From NCBI GenBank assembly GCA_016650185.1, contig JAENWE010000432.1, positions 1 through 11,958 on the forward strand: DNA of 11,958 nucleotides. The letters run 5' to 3'. Below are positions 5,895 through 11,958 of the stretch, in pieces (the first letter of the stretch is position 1; every line of letters starts with the position of its first letter). The position numbers and the translations under genes are program-made. The notes beneath the pieces are model-generated. The model had not been told where the DNA came from, made no database searches, and worked only from the letters and a program-made list of their open reading frames with translations. The DNA is from Vicinamibacteria bacterium. GTDB taxonomy: Bacteria > Acidobacteriota > Vicinamibacteria > Fen-336 > JAGNNV01.

Positions 5895-6767
5895 GTGTCC
5901 ACACTCGACCGCGAGACATTACGCAAGATCAGAAGGATCCGGCTGCACACTCGCCTGATCCTGGAGTCCGGCATTGTCGGCAGCTACCACGCGGCCTTCA
6001 AGGGCCGGGGGATGGAGTTCGCCGAGCTTCGGGAATATCAGCCGGGCGACGACATCCGAACCATCGACTGGAACGTGACCGCACGCTCGGGTGTGCCCCA
6101 TGTCAAGAAGTACATTGAGGAGAGAGATCTCACCCTTCTGCTCCTCGTCGACATCTCAGGCTCGTCCTCCTTCGGCTCCCGCTATCTGGCCAAGCGCGAC
6201 CTGGCGGCCGAGTTGTCGGGCGTTCTAGCCTTTTCGGCGGTGGCCAACAAGGATCGCGTTGGAGCGGTGCTCTTCTCCGACGAAGTCGAGATGTTCATCC
6301 CCCCCTTGCGCGGCGAGATGCACGCCCTCCGAATCGTCCGGGACACGCTGGTCCACCAGGCCCGATCCAAGGGCACGTCAATCCAAAAGGCCGTCCGTTT
6401 CGCTCGCGGGATTCTGAAACGACGGTCGATCGTCGCCCTCATTTCGGACTTTCAGGACCACGGCTATGAGAAGACGCTCGCCGCTCTCAGAAGGAAGCAC
6501 GATGTCTTCGCGCTCCATCTTCGAGACCCGCTGGAGACCTCGATTCCCGACATCGGCCTGGTCCGCCTCACCGATCCGGAGACCGGCGAGGTCGTTGTTC
6601 TGGACACGAACGATCCGAGGGTCCGCGCTGCTCTCATGCCTCCGAATGCGGAAGAAATCCGAACCGGCCTGAGGCAATGTGGAGTGGATTCTCTTCCGCT
6701 CACCACTTCGGAGCCGTATGACCGTCCACTTCAGGGCTTCTTCAAGGGTCGGGAGCGCCGACGGTGA
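5895..6767 (+). CDS. DUF58 / VWA-like domain protein of the MoxR-Bat cluster
   Basis: This soluble 290-residue protein belongs to the DUF58 family that almost always accompanies MoxR. The signature is complete: KGRGMEFAELREYQPGDD then IRTIDWNVTAR (36-64). The VWA-like fold that follows keeps a MIDAS metal site: DISGS (86-90, the DxSxS triad), T161 in KGTSI, and D185 in LISDFQD. There is no signal peptide or transmembrane helix, so it should act on the cytoplasmic side, where MoxR could reach it. Its cellular function is not established; roles in envelope stress or complex assembly are inferred from family context. The start is GTG at 5895, preceded by the purine-rich GAGAAGAGA (5883-5891); the family N-terminus (helix LRKIRRIRLHTRLILE) begins directly after it. 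The 3' end overlaps the next gene as GTGA, suggesting coupling. Confidence 0.94.
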   Translation: MSTLDRETLRKIRRIRLHTRLILESGIVGSYHAAFKGRGMEFAELREYQPGDDIRTIDWNVTARSGVPHVKKYIEERDLTLLLLVDISGSSSFGSRYLAKRDLAAELSGVLAFSAVANKDRVGAVLFSDEVEMFIPPLRGEMHALRIVRDTLVHQARSKGTSIQKAVRFARGILKRRSIVALISDFQDHGYEKTLAALRRKHDVFALHLRDPLETSIPDIGLVRLTDPETGEVVVLDTNDPRVRAALMPPNAEEIRTGLRQCGVDSLPLTTSEPYDRPLQGFFKGRERRR

Positions 6768-7696
6768 AGTTGTTTCTCGGAGTCTCTCTTTTTCTCTCGC
6801 TGGCCCAGGCGGGGCTTCCTCATCCCAGCCTGGAGGCCCGTCCCAGCACCTCAAACATCTCGATCGGCGAGAGGTTTCAAGTGACCCTCGAGACCCGGGG
6901 CGCGAGCACCACCACCTACGAATTTCCCAGGGAGATCAACACCGGGTCGGTCGAATTGATTCAGTCTCGGCCGGCCGGCGCGATGGCGACGACCGTGGTC
7001 TACGACGCTCAAGTGTTCGCCCTCGGGTCCGAGGCTCGCATTCCGGAGATAGAAGTTCGGTACAAGCTCGCCGATGGCGCCTCGGGCATCGTGAAGAGCC
7101 CTCCCGTCCCGCTCAACGTCATTTCCGCCCTCGACCCAAGCGATGAGAACCCGGCCCCCGCGGACTTCGCGCCGCCCGTCCCGGTTTTGGTCACAAGAGC
7201 TTTCTGGATAACCAGCGTTGCTGCGAGCCTCCTGCTGATTGCCGGATTGGTGCTGCTCATTCGACGCCTCAGATTCCCGAAGAAGCCGGTCGATCCGAGC
7301 GTCACGCCCGCCATTTCTCCCGAAGAAGAGGCGCTCACGCGCCTCGACGCCTTGTCCACGGAACGGGCTACTCTGGAGCCGAAAGCGTTCTACATACACC
7401 TCATCCAAATCCTAAAGCAGTACCTTGAGCGGCGCCTCGACGCCCCGGTTCTCGAGATGACCTCAACCGAGACCCTCGCTTTCGTGAAGGCCCACGCCTG
7501 GACCGCGCCCCATGTGGTGGGGCTGCGGGACCTCGTCACCTCCGCCGACCTGGTGAAATTCGGGGGCTCTTCTGATGCGTCCAACGCGGATCGTCAGATC
7601 CAGCTCACCCGCGATCTGGTTGGCCGCATTGACCGCCTGCGACGGGTCGAAAGAGAAATTCAGACGCACGAGGCGGATCGGCGGAAGACGGCATGA
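6764..7696 (+). CDS. Single-pass membrane protein, miniature BatD-like architecture
   Basis: This 310-residue protein lies where Bat operons often carry a poorly named DUF4381/BatD-like gene. It has a signal peptide (1-16, ending AQA), a beta-rich periplasmic domain (about 25-120) with ISIGERFQVTLET near its start, a Pro-rich stretch (123-142), one transmembrane helix (about 146-167) followed by positive RRLRFPKK, and a cytoplasmic helical tail. The tail contains LDALSTERATLEPKAFYIHLIQILKQYLE (194-222) and LRDLVTSADLVKFGG (254-268), typical of such proteins. Signal peptide, beta domain, TM and cytoplasmic tail is the same layout as BatD but with one beta domain instead of several. The GTG start overlaps the DUF58 stop (GTGA) and has GGGAG at 6751-6755, 8 nt upstream. 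The end overlaps batA. Membership in the Bat complex is inferred from position and architecture. Confidence 0.85.
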   Translation: MKLFLGVSLFLSLAQAGLPHPSLEARPSTSNISIGERFQVTLETRGASTTTYEFPREINTGSVELIQSRPAGAMATTVVYDAQVFALGSEARIPEIEVRYKLADGASGIVKSPPVPLNVISALDPSDENPAPADFAPPVPVLVTRAFWITSVAASLLLIAGLVLLIRRLRFPKKPVDPSVTPAISPEEEALTRLDALSTERATLEPKAFYIHLIQILKQYLERRLDAPVLEMTSTETLAFVKAHAWTAPHVVGLRDLVTSADLVKFGGSSDASNADRQIQLTRDLVGRIDRLRRVEREIQTHEADRRKTA

Positions 7697-8715
7697 TGTC
7701 CTTCTCCGCGCTCCAGTTCCAAACACCCTGGTGGCTTCTCCTTCTTCCCCTCCCGCTCCTCCTGGTTTTCTTTTCCCGCCGCCTGGAGGTCTTCGAGCCT
7801 AGGCTGAGCCTTCCCCGAACCGCCATGGCCCGGTCCCTGCGCCCCACCTTCCGCAGCAGGTTTCGGAATCTCCCCATCTGGCTGAGCGCCTTCGCCTTGA
7901 CCCTGATGGTGGTGGCCCTGGCCCGACCGCAAAAAGGCCTGGGACGGGATCAACTCACGACCGAAGGAGTCGACATCGTGGTGGCGCTGGACGTATCCGG
8001 ATCGATGGCCGCCCAGGACTTTCAGCCCGACAATCGCCTATCGGTCGCGAAATCCGTGGTGGCCGACTTCATCAAGAAGCGAACCCGGGACCGCGTCGGT
8101 CTGGTCGTCTTCGCCGGTCGGGCCATCACGCAATCGCCCGCGACCACAGATCAGGCCCTCCTCCTTCGACAGCTTGAGGACGTCGCCCTGGACCGATTGC
8201 CTGACGGCACCGCGATCGGATCGGGCCTGGCCACCGCGCTGTCGAGACTGAGCAAATCGGAGGCGAAAACCAAGCTCGTGGTGTTGGTTACCGACGGGGC
8301 GAACAACAGCGGGGAGATTGACCCCGAGACCGCCACCGATATCGCGAAGGCCATGCAGGTCAAGATCTACACAGTGGGCGTGGGCAAAGGGGGAATCGCA
8401 CCCATTCCGGTAAGGGCTCAGGATCCTTTCACCGGCCGGATCGTTTCCCGCACCGTGAATATGGACGTCCCCATCGACGAGGCGCTCCTGAAGCGAATCG
8501 CGGAGCGAACCGGCGGCGCCTTCTTCTCGGCCACCGATGAGTCCAGCTTCCGTGACATCTTCGCTCGCATCGACGCTCTGGAGACGACTCGGCTCAAGAG
8601 CGTGTCGTTCCGCAGATTTCAAGAGCTCTTCCCTCCCTTCCTGACCGCGGCGCTCCTCTTTCTTCTTGTCGCCGGATTCTTGTGGACGCGTGGTCTGCGC
8701 GTGCTTCCGGCCTGA
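7693..8715 (+). CDS. batA: BatA, membrane-anchored VWA-domain protein
   Basis: BatA is one of the two VWA-domain membrane proteins of the Bat (Bacteroides aerotolerance) system. The 340-residue product has an N-terminal transmembrane helix (about 12-27), a strongly basic loop (29-58), a second helix (60-77), then LARPQ and the VWA domain. MIDAS residues are intact: DVSGS (100-104), T173 in PDGTAIGSGLA, and D201 in LVTDGANNSG. A C-terminal helix (312-331) ends with a basic tail. By the positive-inside rule the basic loop is cytoplasmic, which puts the VWA domain in the periplasm. The first of two consecutive in-frame ATGs overlaps the preceding stop (ATGA); the second at 7696 is an equally credible start, with GGAAG at 7683-7687. 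The next gene starts 5 nt after the stop. Confidence 0.95.
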   Translation: MMSFSALQFQTPWWLLLLPLPLLLVFFSRRLEVFEPRLSLPRTAMARSLRPTFRSRFRNLPIWLSAFALTLMVVALARPQKGLGRDQLTTEGVDIVVALDVSGSMAAQDFQPDNRLSVAKSVVADFIKKRTRDRVGLVVFAGRAITQSPATTDQALLLRQLEDVALDRLPDGTAIGSGLATALSRLSKSEAKTKLVVLVTDGANNSGEIDPETATDIAKAMQVKIYTVGVGKGGIAPIPVRAQDPFTGRIVSRTVNMDVPIDEALLKRIAERTGGAFFSATDESSFRDIFARIDALETTRLKSVSFRRFQELFPPFLTAALLFLLVAGFLWTRGLRVLPA

Positions 8716-8720
8716 GCGCC

Positions 8721-10439
8721 ATGACACTGGCTTCCCCCCTATGGCTCTTCACCCTCCTGGTCATCCCGGTCCTCGCCTGGGCGGGAGTCACCATCCATCG
8801 AAAGGATCGCCAGCGCATGGAGGCGCTGGTTACGCCCTCCATGTTCGAACGGCTTGGGCGCCGGTTCTCGCCGCGCACCGGAGCGGTAAGGAGCGCGCTT
8901 CTTGCGGCCGGAGCGTTCTTTCTTGTTCTCGCCATGGCCCGACCCCAATGGGGAATCGTGAGGGAGAGGGTGGAGCGAACCGGCGTGGACGTGGCGCTGG
9001 TCCTGGACACATCTCTTTCCATGTCCGTCGAGGACGTGTCCCCCAATCGCTTCTTTCTCGCCAAGCAAAGCCTGCTGGCTCTGATGACCAGGCTCGCCGG
9101 CGATCGCTTCTCTCTGGTCGCTTTTGAGGGCGACGCCTATCCCCTGGTGCCCCTGACCCTCGATGCGGATGCGGTCGGACTCTTTCTCGAAACGCTGGAA
9201 CCGGGGTTCGTGCCCACTCCCGGATCGAACCTCCTGTCTGGAATCGAGGCCGGCATCGCCACGTTCGTGGATCCAAGCCGAGTCAACCGAGTGATCGTTC
9301 TGGTTTCGGACGGCGAAGATCTCGAGCAGAGCCTCGATGCGGCCGTGGCCGCGGCGAAGAAGGCCGGGGTTGTCATCTACACCGTCGGGGCCGGTTCCAG
9401 CCAGGGCGGACCGGTTCCGAACACGGACTCGACCGGGGCCCGAAGCGGTTACAAGCTGGAGAACGGCGAACCGGTGATATCGCGGCTCAACGGCGAGAAC
9501 CTGAGCCGGCTGGCCCAGGCCACGGGAGGCAAGTTCACCCAGGTGGCACCGAACAATACGTCCCTCACCGCCATCGCCTCCGCCATCGAAGCTATGGAGA
9601 ACAGACAGGCAGCCAGCGAATTCTCGTTCAGGAAGAAGGAGCGCTTCCAGATTCCGCTTGGTTTGTCCTTCGTTTCGTTTCTCCTTGCCTTCTTTGGGCC
9701 GGTTCTTCTCGAGCGGTTTCGCCGAAAGCGCGCACATCTACTCGTTGCGCCCCTGCTCCTGATCGCGCCGATGGCGCGCGCCGATCTCAAGGACGAAATC
9801 CTCGCCCGGCCTTCGCGCGAGACCAACAAGGGCCTGAAGGCGTATCAGAGCGGCGACACGGCGGAAGCGCTGGCCGCTTTCGAGAAGGCGCGAATGGCTC
9901 GGCCGGGCGCCGCGGCCACTCGATTCAACGAAGCCGTGGCGCAGGCAAAGGCGGGCAAAGCTCCCGAGGCCATCGAGACCTTCACCGCCCTCACTCGAGA
10001 GAAGAACGATCTGGGCTTCGAAAGCGATTACAACCTCGGAAACGCCCTGCTCGGAGCGCAGCAGCTGCCCGCCGCCGTCGCGGCCTACCGTGATGCTCTG
10101 CGCCTGAGGCCGGACGACGCCCGCGCCCGGCGAAATCTGGAAATTGCCCTGAGGCGGCTCGAGCAACAAAGGAAGGATCAGGAGAAGGACCAGAAAGACA
10201 AGAAAGACGACAAGCAGGACAAGGATCAGAAAAAAGATCAGCCCAACCCGGACGAGGGAAAGAAGGAGCCCCCAAAGACAGAGAAGCAACAAGAAAAGGA
10301 GCGCTTCCAGAAAGAAACGGGGATGTCGAAGGAGCAGGCGATGCAGCTCCTGAAGGCTTTGGAACAGAACGAAAAGGCCGAGCAGAAAAAGAGGCTCGAA
10401 GCGGAGCGAGCCAAGCGGCGCAAAGGAAAAGACTGGTGA
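8721..10439 (+). CDS. batB: BatB-BatC fusion: membrane VWA protein joined to a TPR domain
   Basis: This 572-residue protein joins two usually separate Bat proteins. The BatB part has a TM helix (about 5-25), a basic loop, a second TM (58-74), LAMARPQWG, and a VWA domain with MIDAS DTSLS (96-100), GSNLLSGIEAG (168-178) and D197 in LVSDGEDLE. A third TM lies at 312-330. The BatC part begins with a second hydrophobic segment (339-351) after RRKR and ending in AXA (352-354), like an embedded signal peptide. TPR repeats follow: KGLKAYQSGDTAEALAAFEKA (about 370-390), FNEAVAQAKAGKAPEAIETF (402-421) and YNLGNALLGAQQLPAAVAAYRDALRLRPDD (437-466). The end is an extremely Lys/Asp/Gln-rich tail and a charged helix. 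Basic loops predict VWA and TPR domains in the periplasm. ATG 8721 is preferred to the upstream GTG at 8682 because BatB proteins start just before the first TM; no good Shine-Dalgarno is visible. Confidence 0.94.
   Translation: MTLASPLWLFTLLVIPVLAWAGVTIHRKDRQRMEALVTPSMFERLGRRFSPRTGAVRSALLAAGAFFLVLAMARPQWGIVRERVERTGVDVALVLDTSLSMSVEDVSPNRFFLAKQSLLALMTRLAGDRFSLVAFEGDAYPLVPLTLDADAVGLFLETLEPGFVPTPGSNLLSGIEAGIATFVDPSRVNRVIVLVSDGEDLEQSLDAAVAAAKKAGVVIYTVGAGSSQGGPVPNTDSTGARSGYKLENGEPVISRLNGENLSRLAQATGGKFTQVAPNNTSLTAIASAIEAMENRQAASEFSFRKKERFQIPLGLSFVSFLLAFFGPVLLERFRRKRAHLLVAPLLLIAPMARADLKDEILARPSRETNKGLKAYQSGDTAEALAAFEKARMARPGAAATRFNEAVAQAKAGKAPEAIETFTALTREKNDLGFESDYNLGNALLGAQQLPAAVAAYRDALRLRPDDARARRNLEIALRRLEQQRKDQEKDQKDKKDDKQDKDQKKDQPNPDEGKKEPPKTEKQQEKERFQKETGMSKEQAMQLLKALEQNEKAEQKKRLEAERAKRRKGKDW
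10170..10310 (+). repeat. A-rich low-complexity tract encoding the Lys/Asp/Gln-rich tail of BatB-BatC
   Basis: The codons for residues about 484-530 of the BatB-BatC fusion are almost entirely Lys, Asp, Gln and Glu (for example KDQKDKKDDKQDKDQKKDQ). At DNA level this is an imperfect purine-rich run of AAG, GAC, CAG and GAT units within an otherwise GC-rich gene. Such tails are common after the TPRs of BatC-like proteins and are expected to be disordered and highly charged. The repeated short codon units may be prone to length variation. Confidence 0.75.
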
Positions 10440-11958
10440 GACGAATGGTCCAGGGAGCCTCGCGCATTGGCCGTGTTCTGTTCGTTCTCTTTGTACTCTG
10501 GGCCTCTCAGGCCAAGGCTCAGAACGGCTCGGTGCGGACGGAGGTGGACGCTCGAAGGATAGGAATAGACGATGCAGCCACCCTCTCCGTAATTCTCGAC
10601 GGAGATGCCGCTGGACTCGACGCATCCCTCCCGCCGCTCAAGAACCTGCGCGTGGTGGCCGGGCCCTCGACTTCCACGCAAATCTCTTTCGTCAACGGCT
10701 CCATGTCCCGGCAGAAGATCCTATCCTTTGTCCTGAGGGCGGAGAGAACCGGCCCCGCGGAAGTGGGCGCGGTTTCGGTCCAAGGCTATTCCCCAACCCC
10801 TTCCATCACCATCGAAGTTGTGCCCGGGGCCATTCGTCCGGCTCAGCCGCAGGATCCATTTGGGCGGGATCCTTTCGGCGGCAGGGATCCCTTCGAAGAA
10901 ATCTTCGGCCGGCCCCAGCGCCGGCAACCGGTCAACCAGGGAAAGCTCTTCGTTGACGCCGTTCTCTCTCGTCCACGCGCCATGGTGGGTGAGCCCGTTC
11001 TGGTTACCTACCATGTCTATACGCAGATATCGCTTTCCGGGGTGGAGTTCGCGGAGGCCCCGAAATACCCGGGATTCTGGGCGGAGGAAATAGATCGCAA
11101 CCGCGATGATTCTTCCGGACAGAACACCACGGTTGAAGGAGAGGCCTATCTGCGCTATCCCGTCCTTGAGCGTCTTCTTTATCCCACCAAGCCGGGCCTT
11201 CTCGAAATTCCAGAAGCGCGGCTCCGCCTGGTTCCCGCCGGCGGAACCTTCGGGGTGGCGGCCCCCATAGAACGCGGCACCAAGGCTTTGAGAGTGAAGG
11301 TGGACCCGCTCCCGAAAGACGCGCCCGAAGGGAGCGCGGTCGGGTCCTTCGAAGTCCAGGCTTCGGCAGACCGCACGAACATTGTGCTCGGTGACGCCCT
11401 TGCCTTCCGCTTCACAGTGAAGGGTCGCGGCAATCTCAAATGGATTGACGCCGCGCCGGGACTCGAGATCCCGGGCGCCCGCGTGTTCCCTCCCCGTGTC
11501 GTCTCCGACCTCAAGACCACGAGGCAGGGAATCGAAGGCCGGAAGACGTGGGAATTTGTGGTGGTTCCGGAAGGAGTCGGGGCTCTCGAAATCCCCTCGG
11601 TTCCATTCGCGTATTTCGATATCGCAAGCCAATCGATGAAAACGACGCAGACGGAGGCAATTTCCGTGACGGTCTTGGCCGCCGTTGCCACCCAGAGCGA
11701 CAGCCCCAGGAGCGCCACCACCGCGATCTCGCTCCGGGCCGACCTCGACCGGCCCCAAAGTGATCTGTCCCTGCTTGCCTCCATGCTGGCGCTCGTCTCT
11801 GTGCTCGCCCAGGTCTTCGCCTGGCGTCGCCCGTCCGCGGGTCAGGGCAAGGGCAGCAACAAGGCGGCGGTAGCCGCGGCCCTTCGCGAACTTCGGGATG
11901 AACGACTCCTGAGCGGCACCAAGGAAAGAGCGGCCGCCCGGATAACCGGGGCCATCGA
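10436..11958 (+). CDS. batD: BatD, 3' end beyond the window
   Basis: BatD is the large periplasmic beta-domain protein of the Bat system. The frame is open from GTG 10436 to the window edge, with no stop: 507 residues plus two bases. Numbering from the in-frame ATG at 10445, it has a signal peptide (1-25, ending QAKA before QNG) and a first beta domain (about 28-127, VRTEVDARRIGIDDAATLSV). A linker repeats DPFG (137-150), then comes a second domain starting GKLFVDAVLSRPRAMVGEPVLVTYHV (166-191). A third starts FEVQASADRTNIVLGDALAFRFTVKG (302-327) and contains ARVFPPRV and GRKTWEFVVVPEGVGALEIPSVPFAYFD (365-392). One TM helix (about 441-460) is followed by the start of a cytoplasmic tail with helical AAVAAALRELRDERL. 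The GTG is preferred over ATG because it overlaps the batBC stop (GTGA) and has AAGGA at 10423-10427, 8 nt upstream. Confidence 0.93.
   Translation, partial: MRRMVQGASRIGRVLFVLFVLWASQAKAQNGSVRTEVDARRIGIDDAATLSVILDGDAAGLDASLPPLKNLRVVAGPSTSTQISFVNGSMSRQKILSFVLRAERTGPAEVGAVSVQGYSPTPSITIEVVPGAIRPAQPQDPFGRDPFGGRDPFEEIFGRPQRRQPVNQGKLFVDAVLSRPRAMVGEPVLVTYHVYTQISLSGVEFAEAPKYPGFWAEEIDRNRDDSSGQNTTVEGEAYLRYPVLERLLYPTKPGLLEIPEARLRLVPAGGTFGVAAPIERGTKALRVKVDPLPKDAPEGSAVGSFEVQASADRTNIVLGDALAFRFTVKGRGNLKWIDAAPGLEIPGARVFPPRVVSDLKTTRQGIEGRKTWEFVVVPEGVGALEIPSVPFAYFDIASQSMKTTQTEAISVTVLAAVATQSDSPRSATTAISLRADLDRPQSDLSLLASMLALVSVLAQVFAWRRPSAGQGKGSNKAAVAAALRELRDERLLSGTKERAAARITGAI

Noticed and set aside
5119..5919. 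Minus-strand open frame of 266 codons opposite moxR
   Set aside because: The moxR product has every expected motif on the + strand; the antisense reading has no recognisable domain.
8682..8720. Upstream GTG extension of the BatB-BatC protein by 13 residues
   Set aside because: It would overlap the end of batA by 34 nt and adds a non-hydrophobic segment (DAWSARASGLSA) before the expected first TM; ATG 8721 fits the family start better.
9738..10625. Minus-strand open frame with apparent strongly hydrophobic Leu/Val/Phe segments
   Set aside because: The hydrophobic look is the reverse-complement reading of the AAG/GAC/CAG-rich tail of the BatB-BatC fusion (Lys and Gln codons become Leu and Phe or similar), not a real membrane protein.
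10721..11758. Minus-strand open frame of 345 codons near the right end
   Set aside because: The + strand frame across the same bases is BatD, with signal peptide, beta domains and TM helix, open to the window edge; the minus-strand reading has no such features.
1..11958. CRISPR arrays, insertion sequences, tRNA genes, toxin-antitoxin or defence genes
   Set aside because: No regularly spaced repeats, transposase motifs, terminal inverted repeats or tRNA-like elements were seen. The AAA+/VWA pairing resembles some defence-associated ternary modules, but the complete Bat gene set with TM anchors points to the envelope system instead.

Overview
This window is a dense, GC-rich bacterial segment with every real gene on the + strand. 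It opens inside a 5S rRNA gene, the distal end of an rRNA operon, followed by an intrinsic-terminator-like hairpin. Eleven protein genes then run almost without gaps to the right edge. The organism cannot be named from this sequence alone. A lipoprotein, several secreted or membrane proteins and the YebC-RuvC-RuvA-RuvB-QueA order suggest a Gram-negative, perhaps one of the deltaproteobacterial or related GC-rich phyla; that is inference.

Region 1 (1-298): the 3' part of 5S rRNA, a terminator hairpin with T-runs, and a short leader before yebC with a good Shine-Dalgarno sequence. Region 2 (299-4214): an information-processing cluster of yebC (translation factor/YebC family), ruvC, ruvA and ruvB (the complete Holliday-junction resolvasome) and queA (queuosine tRNA modification). 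Spacing runs from a 4-nt overlap to 9 nt. Homology places the ruvC and queA starts on CTG codons, and ruvB starts on TTG, so start-codon-based gene callers will truncate these genes.

Region 3 (4227-4820): a lipoprotein of unknown function with a Pro/Ser/Thr-rich linker and a small four-cysteine C-terminal domain. Region 4 (4864-11958): a Bat (aerotolerance-type) envelope operon. It encodes a MoxR AAA+ ATPase, a soluble DUF58/VWA protein, a small single-pass protein built like a miniature BatD, BatA, a BatB-BatC fusion, and BatD, which is cut by the window edge. The two membrane VWA proteins and the DUF58 protein all keep complete MIDAS metal-binding motifs. The likely scheme is that MoxR remodels the VWA proteins, while the periplasmic VWA, TPR and BatD domains form a membrane complex.

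The cluster families are known. The less ordinary points are the apparent CTG starts, the BatB-BatC fusion that keeps an internal signal-peptide-like segment with an AXA site, the mini-BatD protein, the uncharacterised lipoprotein at the junction of the two clusters, and the in-frame TAG boundaries between several gene pairs. No mobile element, CRISPR array, tRNA or integration site was seen.
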